From: Ligustrum vulgare
Taxonomy: Eukaryota > Streptophyta > Magnoliopsida > Lamiales > Oleaceae
Reading direction: 5' to 3'
DNA: 64,000 nucleotides
NCBI GenBank assembly: GCA_963555705.1
Contig: OY743179.1
Coordinates: 20,964,692-21,028,691 of the forward strand
Position 1 is the first letter of the stretch, and each line of letters starts with the position of its first letter. Below are positions 24,042 to 35,766 of the stretch, in pieces. The notes under the pieces were generated by a model, which made no database searches, was not told the DNA's origin, and saw only the letters and a program-made list of their open reading frames with translations. Position numbers and translations under genes: made by a program.

Positions 24042-24739
24042 TCAATGGAATTATCACGGGAAATGAAATTTGATGGACAATATTCTTAAATAAATTAAAA
24101 ATAACGATGCTATATTAATATTAATTGAATAATCAATTTCGATTTAGTCAACGTGAATAAATTAATGTTTTTAAAATAAGAATTAAAATAAGTTTCAATA
24201 AATGAACTAAATGTATTATTTAGAAAAAAGAATATGAGGATGAAATGAAAAATTAAAATATTCCCACGCATCCACACCTTTAAGATAAAATATCTAGATA
24301 GATGTAGAAGATAGATTTAGATGTAGATTGCATAGTTTGCCAGTATATTTTTATTTATTTCGCATTTTTTTATGAACATAAAAAAATGATCGGACTGTTT
24401 GACTGGTGATTTTTTATTTTTTTGGTTTTTGACTTCTTAATTTTTTTAGATAAAATGTGTGGTTGAAAATTGGAGAGAAGAGATGTGTGATTAAAAAGTT
24501 ATTTGAAAAATTGTATTATTTATAAATTGGTTTATAAATTAAATGATTGCGTAAAAGAACAGTGTGGATGTTGTAGAGCAATCTTCTTTGTGTTTTCAAA
24601 AATTTCCAGGTAGGACTTGTAACATGAGGTGAGGGTGCAGAAGATGAATGAATATTTTTTCTTTTTATTTTTTTAATTATTTTTTAATTGGATTATGTGT
24701 TGGACTTTATTTTCTTCCATTAAAAGGAATGCCTACGTT
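24042..24739. other. Gap: AT-rich DNA with one dispersed repeat copy
   Basis: No coding signal. A forward copy of the AT-rich repeat lies at about 24420-24560 (ATAAAATGTGTGGTTGAAAA, then an AGAGAAGAG stretch, then TTATAAATTGGTTTATAAAT). A short run at 24770-24830 repeats TTGAC/GTTGACC motifs. Confidence 0.5.
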
Positions 24740-27411
24740 CAATGACGGATCTAGCCGAAGAGTCCAATTATAATGTTGACTTTGACCGTGTACCATTGAC
24801 CGTTGACCGACGAACGTCAACGATCGGAATAGCGAGATTTCTTGTATTATTTAATTAAATAATATTAAAAATTAATGAATAAGTATAGAAAATAGAAAAA
24901 CAATAAAAAGTCATAATGAAATATATGAACATATAATCCAATACAAACCAAAATAGATGCAAAATACATGATACTGACATCATTCGGTATCCGTTTGCTT
25001 AGACAACTGTATTCTTTGAGGTCTGATATTTTGGAAACGCTGTAATATTGCCTCATTCTCAATCTGTTTAAAAATGTCACGCTCCGTGTACACAACCAAG
25101 TTGTCATTCAGCCATTGATCTCCCATTTTGTTGCGCAAGTCACTCTTGATCAGATTCATAATAGAAAATGCCCTTCCAACACTTACAGTTGCCACAGGTA
25201 ATATCAAAGACAATATAATTAGCCTATAAATCAATAGAAAATAACAAGAATTCCCTGTTTCAACCAATTTCTTAGCTATGCATGATACGCTGTTGAGGTT
25301 AAAGAAAGCATTCTGCCTTGTAAAAAATATAAAATGCTTGTCAAGTTCAGGCCTAAGTAATAACAACTCTTCAGTGTTGAAGTCCAAAGGATAGAACTCA
25401 GCAAGATGTAGCAATTTAGCAGTATCAGAGGCTGCAAATGAAGCTTTTGGATTCAAACATGAAATGCAAATAAGGAGCTCAGTAGTTGTCTTTGGAAAAC
25501 GATCGTTCAGCTTTTGCAAAATTGAGTCTATAACATGAATAGTACAAATCAACATAAAAACGATGATAATACGTCACCTGCTAAGCGACTCCACGTCTTG
25601 TTGATCGACCTTCCAAAACCATAATATCCTCCATGATAGGCACTGATATATTTTTACCAACACAAAACTCAATCACCCTATCCATCAATTTATTCCCACC
25701 ATTGTCTCTCATGTTCTGCAATTCATACTTGCACACATTCAACAATCCAACAACATTTTGAATTTTTTGCTCCTTTTTTTGTAACGCCTGTGAAAAATTA
25801 TCTGTAATGGCAAGAATGTCGAAAATAAAATGAAGACAAAAGACATGCTCAAAGTGTTGCATAGTGGTCATCTGTCGATCGGCCAATGCTCTTTGATCAG
25901 CATTTGCACCATCTTGTGAGACAATATCAAGAACGTCTAAGATATTATTATACATACTGATAAACGAGTGACTGTACGAAGGTGCGAGCCCCATCTAGTG
26001 TCATCTGGTCGTGCCAAATTTATTTCTTGAAACATACCACAGCCACTACAAAGTCCCCCAAGACCAAGCTTCATCTGAATCTCGGAATGATAACTTACTC
26101 GAAGTGCATCTATACGCTTACATGATACACCCACTAAATTCACAAAGATAGAGAGCGTATTAAAAAAATCACCAACCAATATAGTTCTACGTGCCACCGA
26201 AACAATTGATAATTGAAGTTGGTGAGCAAAACAATGAACATAAAAAGCATGTGGATTATCCCTTAAAATCAAAGCTTTCAATCCATTTAACTCACCATAC
26301 ATATTGATTTCCCCATCATAACCCTGACCTCTCAGGTTTGATATACTCAAATCATACTGAGTAAACATTGCATCAATCGCATCCTTTAGTGACTGTGCAC
26401 AAGTGTCGCTAACATGTGATATGCCCAAAAAACGCTCTCAGATTTGTCCACGTTTGTCTACAAATCGTAGAAAAATTGCCATTTGTTCTTTCACTGAATT
26501 ATCACGAGACTCATCAACCAAGATTGAAAATAAAGAATCACCCATCTCATTCATGATAGCCCTGGTCGTCTCTACAGCACAACAATTAACTAAATCCTTT
26601 TGGATCATGGGTGCAGTCATTTGGTCATTTCCTGGGGCATTACCAAATACTGAAGCATTCACTTCTTCACACCGAGCTGCATACCAGTGTAGTAGCTCAA
26701 GTAGATTTCCTTTATTATTTGATTCTTATGATTCACCATCACCACGAAAAGGCAATCATTGCATCAAAAGAAATCTAATGCAATCTAGTACCGCAGTCAA
26801 CCTCGTCCTGTAGCTTTTTTGTTGGGTATTACTTTGACTACACAAAGAAAAAGAGATACTTTGTTTTTTATTCTTCAAGTTGTTGCATTTCTCAAAAGCT
26901 ATATTATGAGCACCATCAACAAGACCGACGTGATCTCTCAGAATCTTTTTGTGACTCCAATCTCGAAAGCCAGCCTTAGTGAACGCATGCCCACCCCCTT
27001 GACTGCCTCTATCAGGCTTGAACAAATAGCAATACAAACAATACGCAGCATCCTTTTCTACACTATACTCTAACCAATAAAATTCATTGAACCATTCTTT
27101 CCTAAAACATCTATTATCACTTCCCATCGCTCTTTTAGGAAAGTCATGTATGTCCATGTGGCTGACAAGGACCTTTCTCTAAGTACACAAGCCTAAGATC
27201 GTCTCGAATATTATAATCATATGACTCGATTGGGGGTCGTTTCCCTTGATCCGATATCAGTTCATCCATATTGAGTTCAGTGTGAGATTCACCAATGTTA
27301 TCAACGTCTAATAATACATGTGGTCTATGAGAAGCAGTTGCGGATCACTAGAACTAGAATCACTAGGTTGAAACTTTCGTTTCGGTTGAAAAAAACGTTC
27401 CACAATCTGTA
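24740..27411 (-). pseudogene. hAT-superfamily transposase pseudogene (TTF zinc finger/DUF4371 type)
   Basis: Minus-strand fragments fall in the order of this transposase type: SDQGKRPPIESYDYN and YLEKGPCQPHGH (about 27200-27290); TTF zinc-finger-like WFNEFYWLEYSVEKDAAYCLYCYLF (27030-27110, only partly quoted); DUF4371 region with DSLFSILVDESRD (about 26520) and FYVHCFAHQLQLSIV (about 26230); and the C-terminal dimerisation domain with AFSIMNLIKSDLRNKMGDQW (about 25130-25190). Frame changes and stops separate the blocks (near 27150, 26430, 25990 and 25560), so the gene is dead. CAATGACGGATCTAGCC at 24740 resembles the end of such elements. The partner end is not recognised; the Gypsy insertion at 27717 lies just upstream. 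Confidence 0.8.
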
Positions 27412-27716
27412 AGTCAATAATTAAGATTCACTAATCAAATCAAATATTCATCAAATTTCAATAAATAAACACAATTCAAATATCAAATATTCACCAAATC
27501 TCAACAATAAATTTTCAAATAATACTTCAAAACATAAATACTTAGAATTTGAAATCAGGCAAATAATACTTTAAACTTTTCAAATAACACATCAAAACAA
27601 TAGTAAAGTAAAGGGAAGCCAAACATTACCTTATTATTAATAGTTTGTGAATTGATTTTTAGGAAACAAAAAAAATTAATGCTTGCAGCAACTAGCCCAA
27701 CTCTCCATTCCATAGT

Positions 27717-29946
27717 TGTGACACCCCGAGTTCCGAGAAACGCGAGAACGTTGCTTTTCTAAATTCTTCAATAACTTTATTTCGGAAAATTGATTTAAAT
27801 ATTAAATATCACATTTATTGGATAAATGTTTAGCGATAATAAAATAATTCTTACAAACTTAATAAAAATGAGAATTCTTGATAAATTAAAATGATTGTTT
27901 CGAAATTCACGACTTTCAAAAATAATATCAAATTTATATTTGTCGCCATTGCCCATCACTCACCACCATCACCGAAATCTGCAAAAATTGTTAAAACCAC
28001 GGGGTGAGCATTTCAAATTGAAATACTCAGTAGACTCAACTCCAATAATTAATCTATAAGATAATTGGACAAGTAATCATGCAAATAATGTAGTGATGTT
28101 CTTTTCTTATCCATAAGCATCATAATATGAGTGCAAATGAAACACATTCTTTTCTTGTCATCATGCTACCAGATAAGTTATGACGTGCATAACATAAATT
28201 CTCAAATTTATCTCATACGAGATATTCTTTTCTTTTCTCATGCAATTAAGCATACAAAATCACACAAATCCACATAATCACGTGCAATTATAATCTAAAT
28301 CAATTAGTGGGGGCGAGTCTACCTTTAACGTTACGAGTTCTCAAAAATTGGAGTGGGAATAGTACGTCAGCTTCTCAAATCATCAACTGCTTCGTCTAGC
28401 CAAAAAGTAAATTAATTAAATTAATATTTTAGAGATTTAAAGATTTAAACGTGACAAATAAATAAAGTTGAGGGCTAGGTAGAAATTTTGAGAAACTGAA
28501 TTTCAAAAGTTTTGGTACTGAAATAGTATTTTACGAAAATAAGGGCTGATTTGTAAATTATAAAACATTTGAAACTAAATTGAAATCATTTAAAATAAGA
28601 GGACTGAAATTAACATATTTTGAAACTTGGGATTGAAAGGTAAAATTTGAAAACTTAATTTTTATAAAAACATTTTACTTCTCTCTTTCCCAAATCAGAC
28701 AAGAGAGAGAGATGCAAGGAGGTCGCGGCGAGCGACGGAAAGGAGGGACTCCGCCCTCCGGTTTCCACCGCCGACCGGAGGCGGCGGTAGCGCCACCTTC
28801 GCGTGGCGGCGCTGATGCGGTTGGGGGTGATTTTGGTTCGTATGTGGGTGCGAAATAGAAGCAAAATGAGGTTTGAGGTCCCGGTTTTGGGCTGCGAGGT
28901 CGTGGATTTCCGGCGTTTAATCCGGTTAGCAGGTGGCGGTAGGTAAGTGTTTGGCTTTCTCTTGATTTATTGGTTTGGTTTTTTGGAAAAAATGATGTGG
29001 ATTGAGGTTTGGCATGGCTGAGGCAGTGGTGGTCGCGAGTGGTTGCATGGGCGTTTCTTGGAGTTGAGATGGTGGTGGTGCTGTTGTGTGGTGATTGTCG
29101 TGGGTGAGGGCCACGGGTTGTGTGATAGTGAATGGTGGTTCGATTGGGTTGGTTAGGCAGTGATGATAACAGTGGTGGTGTTTGTTGGCTCGACTGGCGA
29201 TGAAGGTGGAAGAGGTTGGTTGTGGTCGTGATGGTGGTTTCGTTTGTGACATGGGTCTTGCAGAGAAATTGAAGATTGGTGAGGACTGTGAGGTGCAATG
29301 CAGTAGAGAAGAAAATTACCAGAGTGTCGTCTGGCTTGGTGAGTTCGTGTGGGAGGAGGATTTGAGTATATGCCACTGTTGGTTTTGCTGAATTTGGTAG
29401 GTTGAGGGAATCTGCTGATTGAAGAAGAAATGCAGGAATTGAAATCACTGAATGCAGAATTGAGGGAGAGAATCAGGGATGAAGTTAGTGACTAACCATT
29501 GAAGGAGAGGGCTGATAGATGGAAAAAGCAGATTGTTGGGTATGATAAAACGTATGTGAATTTGAAAAAAAAAAAAGAAAATGTGTGATTTACGGGTAAA
29601 TTTTATGGAAATGTGGGGAAAAGAATTGTTCATACCAATTGGGATTGTGATGAATAGCTAAGTTTGGGGATTAAAGCAATTTAAATTGGACAAGGTTAAA
29701 AATGTGGAAATACATGAATTGAGATTTTAAAATCATTAAAATTTGAAATAATATTTAAAATGGTGACATTGGAATATATTTTAAATAAAGTTCGGAAATT
29801 TAATTACGATGGAAATTAATTTAATTTCATTTATAATTTGGCTAGACGACTACTCTTTTAAATTAAATTGGAAAATTCGTAGCGACGCGCATTTAAAGTT
29901 TTAAAACATTTTATTTAAAAAGAAATGAAAATTCCCGGTCGCTATA
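27717..29946 (-). repeat. 3' LTR of the Gypsy element
   Basis: 2,230 bp, plus-strand start TGTGACACCCCGAG and end CCCGGTCGCTATA. The terminal TATA differs from TACA in the other LTR. A GC-rich 5'-UTR-like patch lies at 28690-28930 with several CCGCC/GGCGG blocks. A long Thr/His/Pro-rich open frame on the minus strand (28675-29448) is a by-product of composition, present and truncated in the other copy. Scattered single-base differences from the other LTR suggest a few percent divergence or less. Confidence 0.9.
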
Positions 29947-32859
29947 ACCCTACCACCTTAAAATAATTTCGTCCTCGAAATTTAAAACTTACTTGGTCTA
30001 AAATATTTGGATACTTGGCCAGAATTTCTTCTTCTTTTTCCCATGTAGCCTCATCGCTACTATATCTACCCCACTGGACTTTGACTAGAGAAATTTCTTT
30101 ATTTCTTAGGACATGGACTTTTCTATCAATGATGCACATGGGTGCCTCTTCATAATATAGATTCTTCTGAATTGGGATTGACTGAAAGTTCACCACGTGA
30201 CTGGGATCGTGAACATATTTTCTCAACAAAGAGATGCGAAAAACATTGTGTATAGCCGAGAGTTCGGGTGGCAATGCTAGAAGATAAGCCACATTACCTA
30301 CTTTCTCCAATATTTCAAAAGGTCTGATAAACCGAGGCCTTAATTTCCCTTTCTTGCCAAAACGAATAGTGCCCTTCATATGAGAGATTTTCAAAAACAC
30401 TTTCTCTCCAATCTCGAACTCCAAGTCTTTTCTCCTCTGATCGACATAGCTTTTCTGTCTGTCTTGGGCAGCTTTAATTCGCAATCTGATTTTCTCGATA
30501 GCCTCTACAGTCTTTTCAATTAATTCGGGACCCAATAACTCCCTCTCGCCAACTTCATCCCAATATACCGGAGATCGACATCTTCGCCCATACAGTGCTT
30601 CATACGGTGCCATACCGATGGTAGCCTGGAAACTGTTATTGTAAGCGAACTCCACCAATGGCAAGTGAGTTCCCCAATTGCCGCTTAGGTCCAGTACACA
30701 GGCTCTAAGCATATCCTCTAAAGTCTGTATGGTGCGTTCAGACTGTCCGTCTGTCTGCGGGTGGTAAGCGGTACTAAAATTTAATTTAGTCCCCATAGCC
30801 GTGTGTAAGCTCTTCCAAAATCTCGAAGTGAATCTCGGATCCCTGTCTGAAACAATAGACGCTGGAACCCCATGAATTCGAACGATCTCCCTGGCTTAAC
30901 AGTCAAATTTTCCAATCTGCTAGAACTTTGGATTCCTGGGTTTCTCACTTCAATTCTGAAGTTCTGAAAATCCCGAATCAACTGTTCTTGTACTGTTCCC
31001 AAAACTGATAATTGACCCACATCTTTCCTGCTTAGTGCATCTGCAACTTTATTAGCCTTACCCGGGTGGTAAAGAATAGTACAATCATAATCCTTCACCA
31101 GTTCCAGCCATCGACGTTGTCTCATGTTCAATTCTTTCTGAGTGAAGAAATACTTAAGACTCTTATGGTCGGTGTAAATCTCGCATTTACTCCTATATAG
31201 ATAATGTCGCCAAATCTTAAGAGCGTGTACAACAGCTGCCAGTTCTAGATCATGCGTCGGATAGTTCTTCTCGTATGGCTTCAACTGTCTCGAAGCATGG
31301 GCGATCACTTTACCTTTCTGCATTAACACACAGCCTAAACCATGTTTCGAGGCATCGCTGTATATCACAAAACCCTCAGATCCATCCGGTACTGCTAACA
31401 CTGGTGCTGAAACCAATCTTTTCTTTAATTCCTGAAAGCTTCGTTCACACTGATCTGTCCAATGGAATTTTACACACTTCCGTGTCAACTGAGTCATGGG
31501 ACCCGCTATCTTAGAGAAACCCTCTATAAATCGTCGATAATATCCCGCTAATCCCACAAAGCTTCTTACATCACCGGCATTCGCTGGTGTAGTCCAATTA
31601 CTCACTGTCTCCACCTTTGACGGATCAACTTCGATACCATTGATTGTGACAATATGACCCAGAAAGCCTATTTTCTCAAGCCAAAATTCACATTTCTTAA
31701 ATTTGGCGTATAGCTTTTCTGCTCGTAGAGTCTCCAACACGATTCTCAAATGTTCTGCATGCTGTTGTGAATCTTTAGAATAGACTAGAATATCGTCAAT
31801 GAAGACAATGACAAACTTATCCAGGTACTGATGGAAAACCCGATTTATCAAGTCCATAAACACTGCAGGTGCGTTCGTAAGACCGAATGGCATCACCGTG
31901 AACTCATAGTGTCCAGACCGAGTCCTAAACGCTGTCTTTTGTATATCAGCAGACTTGATCTTCAATTGATGGTAACCGGACCTTAATTCCCTCTTTGAAA
32001 ATACCGCAGCTCCTTTCAGTTGATCGAACAAATCTTTGATTCTGGGCAGGGGGTACTTGTTCTTTATCGTCAACTTGTTCAATTCCCGATAGTCAATGCA
32101 CATTCTCATACTGCCATCCTTCTTCTTTACAAATAGAACAGGTGCTCCCCACGGAGAAACACTTGGCCTAATAAAGCCCTTCTCTAGTAATTCTTCCAGT
32201 TGGACCTTCAATTCTTGCAATTCTTTCGGTGCCATACGATATGGGGCTTTTGAAACAGGGGCAGCTCCTGGTACCAAGTCAATAGCAAATTCCACTTGCC
32301 TATCAGGCGGAGTACCAGATAGGTCTTCTGGAAATACATCTTGAAAGTCACACACAACTAGCACTGACTCCAATTTGATTTCCTCGGCAGGCTTTCCTTG
32401 GAGGTTAACTAGATAACTCTGACAGTTTCCCTTAGCAATCAGCTTTTCGGCTTGCATAGCCGAGATAAGGCGAGGGAGTGCTTTAACCTTCGAACCGTAA
32501 AATCTGAACACCTCATCACCATTCTTTCGAAATACTACTTCTTTCTCATGGCACATGATCGCGGCATGGTTTGAACTCAGCCAGTCCATTCCTAGGATAA
32601 TGTCGAAGTCCTTCATCAGAATAATATCTAGGTCTGCCTCAAGCACTATCCCATCGAAATCTATTCGTACAGACTTGACCATCCTATTGGTATCAAGAAT
32701 TTCTCCTGACGGTAAGCTCACTTCAAGCATGTTACCAGTTGTTTCACCCACTAAATTCAATCTAGTTAAGCATGAGTCGGCAATAAATGAATGTGTAGCA
32801 CCCGAATCTATTAGGACGTATACGGGAATACCAGAAATAGATAAAATGCCTGTTATCAT
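29942..32859 (-). pseudogene. Gypsy Pol (protease, RT, RNase H, broken integrase, chromodomain)
   Basis: Frame 1 (32859-30781): protease with [14 protein letters not shown] with [26 protein letters not shown] and FIDDILVYS; RNase H with [12 protein letters not shown] and [12 protein letters not shown]; then VADALSRK. Frame 2 (30796-29942): integrase C-terminal core ([20 protein letters not shown]) and a chromodomain-like tail ([20 protein letters not shown]). Between them the integrase zinc finger and the first catalytic Asp region are missing: the sequence jumps from ENLTVK to the IVRIHGVP region with a frame change near 30895. RT motif A reads [11 protein letters not shown], so the usual Asp of KIDL is Glu. 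The copy therefore cannot supply its own integrase and probably no RT. Confidence 0.88.
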
Positions 32860-32940
32860 CGTTCATATTATTAATTCGAGCTATGCATGATACATGAAAT
32901 TAAGGAATATAGATATATGAATATTAAAATAATGGTGTAC
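32850..32940 (-). other. Candidate 91-nt intron between Gag and protease frames
   Basis: On the minus strand the gag frame runs ...GTG ATT CCA G, followed by GTACACC (donor, GT at 32940-32939). Acceptor ACAG ends at 32850, after which GC ATT TTA continues the protease frame. Splicing joins VIPG to ILSISG in frame. The interval is AT-rich, as plant introns are, and contains the gag stop at 32924. Without splicing, Gag ends and Pol would need its own ATG at 32859. Confidence 0.5.
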
Positions 32941-33970
32941 CTGGAATCACATCGGAGTCCTCAACGGCGTCCATGGCAAAAACTCTAGCCTTCCCTTTCC
33001 TGTTCTGGTCTATGTTCTTTTTCTGGTCCGAGCCTTGAGTAGGTGTTGTGTTGCAGTCTCGAGCAAAGTGGCCCGGTTGGCCACATCGGTAACAAACTAC
33101 TTTGTTGCCAAAGAGGCATTCTCCTTTGTGTGTCTTCTGGCACTTCGGACACGGTGGAAGGAAACTGGTCACCTGACCTCTGCTAGGTCCTGTATTCTGT
33201 CTCTTATTGAAATTCTGGTTCGTGTTCTGATGATGACCCTGCCATTTTCGTTTACCTTGATGCCCTTGATTGTTCCGATTGCCTTGGGTGCCAATCTTTG
33301 CACCAGCAAAAGCCACGGCCTGAGCTTTCTTCACAACATCTCGGTAAGTGGGCAATTCATGTGAGCCAACAATCTGCCTGATATCTGAGCGCAGGCCTCT
33401 CTCGAATCGGCGTGCCTTCTTAACCTCGGTCTCCACTAGACGTGGAGCATATCGTGACAGTTCCTTGAACTTCCGTTCATAGTCAGTGATGTCCATCTCA
33501 CCCTGAACTAGCTGTAAAAATTCGGTCTCCTTGTGGTCTCGGAGGGCTTGGGGGAAGAACTTGTCTTTGATTTCTTCCTCAAACTCTTCCCAGGTCAACG
33601 CTGCCTGCTCCTCTTCGGTCCTAGTCCGTGATGCGGACTCCCACCAAAAGTAGGCCCTACCTATCAACATAAACTCTGCACAAGAAACCTTCCTGTCCTC
33701 AGGGCAAGAGATGTGCTTGAAAATCCTCTCAATCCCCTGTAACCACTCCTCCATGACCAATGGATTGTCCCCACCATCAAAAGTGGGCGGACGATACCTC
33801 CTGAATTGTTCAATAATGGGCACTGAGGAACCTGCTGGGGCCTGTCTCAAATCTTGCACGGCCAAAAGTAAGTCCCTGATGATACTTGATTGGGCTGTGG
33901 GGCCCTGTCCTGAGTTCTCTCGCTCAGATGTAGCACGGTCCATTATACTCTTGTTAATGCGTCTAGTCAT
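32924..33970 (-). CDS. Gypsy Gag
   Basis: About 348 residues from the ATG at 33970 (MTRRINKSIMD). The central part matches the plant retrotransposon Gag fold: YRPPTFDGGDNPLVMEEWLQ, AYFWWESASRTRTEEEQAALTW and FLQLVQGEMDITDYERKF. The C-terminus is basic and Gln/Asn-rich with two zinc-binding elements: CPKCQKTHKGEC and the CCHC knuckle CYRCGQPGHFARDC. It forms the capsid-like particle by family knowledge. It is open and undamaged up to its stop at 32924. An open frame continues upstream of the ATG without another ATG. Confidence 0.85.
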   Translation of the reverse strand: MTRRINKSIMDRATSERENSGQGPTAQSSIIRDLLLAVQDLRQAPAGSSVPIIEQFRRYRPPTFDGGDNPLVMEEWLQGIERIFKHISCPEDRKVSCAEFMLIGRAYFWWESASRTRTEEEQAALTWEEFEEEIKDKFFPQALRDHKETEFLQLVQGEMDITDYERKFKELSRYAPRLVETEVKKARRFERGLRSDIRQIVGSHELPTYRDVVKKAQAVAFAGAKIGTQGNRNNQGHQGKRKWQGHHQNTNQNFNKRQNTGPSRGQVTSFLPPCPKCQKTHKGECLFGNKVVCYRCGQPGHFARDCNTTPTQGSDQKKNIDQNRKGKARVFAMDAVEDSDVIPGTPLF

Positions 33971-34182
33971 TCCCTTAAAATGAAAACAAGGAGTGTGTTG
34001 TAACTTCTGATAAAATTTTGGGCCAAATATATTCAACTCCAATATAGACGAAAATGGAAAATTGAAATATTCTCATTAATAGTTTAAATTTCCTTCAATT
34101 GAGGATACAAAACATAGAACTGCCAATATTGGGAATGGAATAATGCTAGACAAAAAAAAATCTTAGACAACCATCCTATATT

Positions 34183-34679
34183 CTACATCTTTGGTGGTGA
34201 TATAGGAGATATCGATCCTGGTGTGCCGAGGGTATAATCTGGTACGCCCGGGGTCATAGTCAGTGAGTCAAAGGTATACCCTGGTGAGTCAGGAGTATAG
34301 TCGGGTGCACCCGGTGTCATACTTAGAGAGTCAAAAGTATAACCAGTGAGCTAGGAGTATAGTCATATATGCCTGACTCGGCGTCGGGTATCTCAACTGG
34401 TTCTTCCTCATCATCTGATAGAATAATTATTTCTGGTGCTAGAGCATGGGTTAGGTAGTGGTCCCACTGCATTACAAATTCGTCATAAACAGTCTGGAAA
34501 TTCACGTCCTCTCCTAGACGTCTCTTCACGTCATTATAGAACTCGATCGCTAATTCACGCTGACCTTCTGGAAATGTTGACAAAAGGCGGCTAATAGATT
34601 GAGCATCAGTCAGCCTAATTCCACTAGCTATGGCGTCATGACGTATGGCGCAAAACGAAGGATGTGGTTGGATATCCCG
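34183..34679 (-). pseudogene. Accessory leader ORF upstream of Gypsy gag
   Basis: Between the primer site and gag, in the sense direction of the element, an open stretch reads ...IRLTDAQSISRLLSTFPEGQ..., then YNDVKRRLGEDVNFQTVYDE, an acidic run (SDDEEEPVEIPDAES) and DYTP. After an apparent one-base loss near 34345, the next frame continues with tandem units of the form DYTPDSPGYTFDSLTMTPG to a stop at 34183. No ATG opens the first frame; MAPIDGISN in another frame just upstream may be the original start. I do not recognise a family. Protein-like composition across a frame repair suggests it was once coding. Confidence 0.45.
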
Positions 34680-35515
34680 TCAATTGGTGCCATGTCTAGA
34701 ATCCAATTTGCAAAGTCCAGTTAGGGTTTATTATTTATTTAAATCTAAGGACGAAATATTTTATGAAAAATGTCTTAAATCGTACTAATTCCCATTATGC
34801 TCCAAAAATCGTTTCTTTCTTTATTTCTTTCTCATTATTTCGGATACTAGTTTTCTAATTCTTTCTCGTCTTTCTTTTTCTTTTCTTTTCTCGTCAAATT
34901 CTCAAAACATTCATTATCAAGTATCCGAAATAAATCAATAAAGTAAACATACTAAACTTCGTTACCTTCGGAGTCGGCGGAAAATGATGGCAATGGCAAA
35001 AAAAAAAATCGTCAAAACATTATTTTCCATTACTTTTAGAAAAAATTTATTTTCTTGTTTTATAATTTTATTTATTTATTTATTTATTTTTTTGCAAGTC
35101 TCTGCAGAAACGTAGACCCGCTCTGATACTACGCTGTGACACCCCGAGTTCCGAGAAACGCGGGAACGTCGCTTTTCTAAATTCTTGAATAACTTTATTT
35201 CGGAAAATTGATTTAAATATTAAATATCACATTTATTGGATAAAAGTTTAGCGATAATAAAATAATTCTTACAAACTTAATAAAAATGAGAATTCTTGAT
35301 AAATTAAAATGATTGTTTCGAAATTCACGACTTTCAAAAATAATATCAAATTTATATTTGTCGCCATTGCCCATCACTCGCCACCGTCACCGAAATCTGC
35401 AAAAATTGTTAAAACCACGAGGTGATCATTTCAAATTGAAATACTCAGTAGACTCAACTCCAATAATTAATCTATAAGATAATTTGACAAGTAATCATGC
35501 AAATAATGTAGTGAT

Positions 35516-35734
35516 TGTTGTAAAAACGTCGAAATCATAACAACGAGAAATAGATAGAGAGATCTTGGATGGAGAGAATGAGAGATTAGAGAGAATTTCT
35601 CTCCAAGAGATGTGTCTATTACAAAGGAAATGGCTCCTATTTATAGGAGTGGACAATGTCACAATTGTAATATTGTAAAGCTTACAGGGATATAATGGTA
35701 ATGTCATTCACATATTTATATATTATTTATAACA
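35516..35734 (-). repeat. 3' LTR of the non-autonomous element
   Basis: 219 bp. On the minus strand it begins TGTTATAAATA and ends ACAACA, with TATAAATAGG as a likely TATA box. I find no difference from the copy at 41612-41830. Confidence 0.92.
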
Positions 35735-35766
35735 CTCCCCCTTGAATGACATATTCCGCAATTGCC

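Noticed and set aside
28675..29448. 257-residue open frame in the Gypsy LTR (minus strand), also present shorter in the other LTR
   Set aside because: Thr/His/Pro low-complexity composition, located wholly in LTR sequence, truncated in the sister LTR at 43445-43966, and no domain. Best seen as chance opening of a biased sequence.
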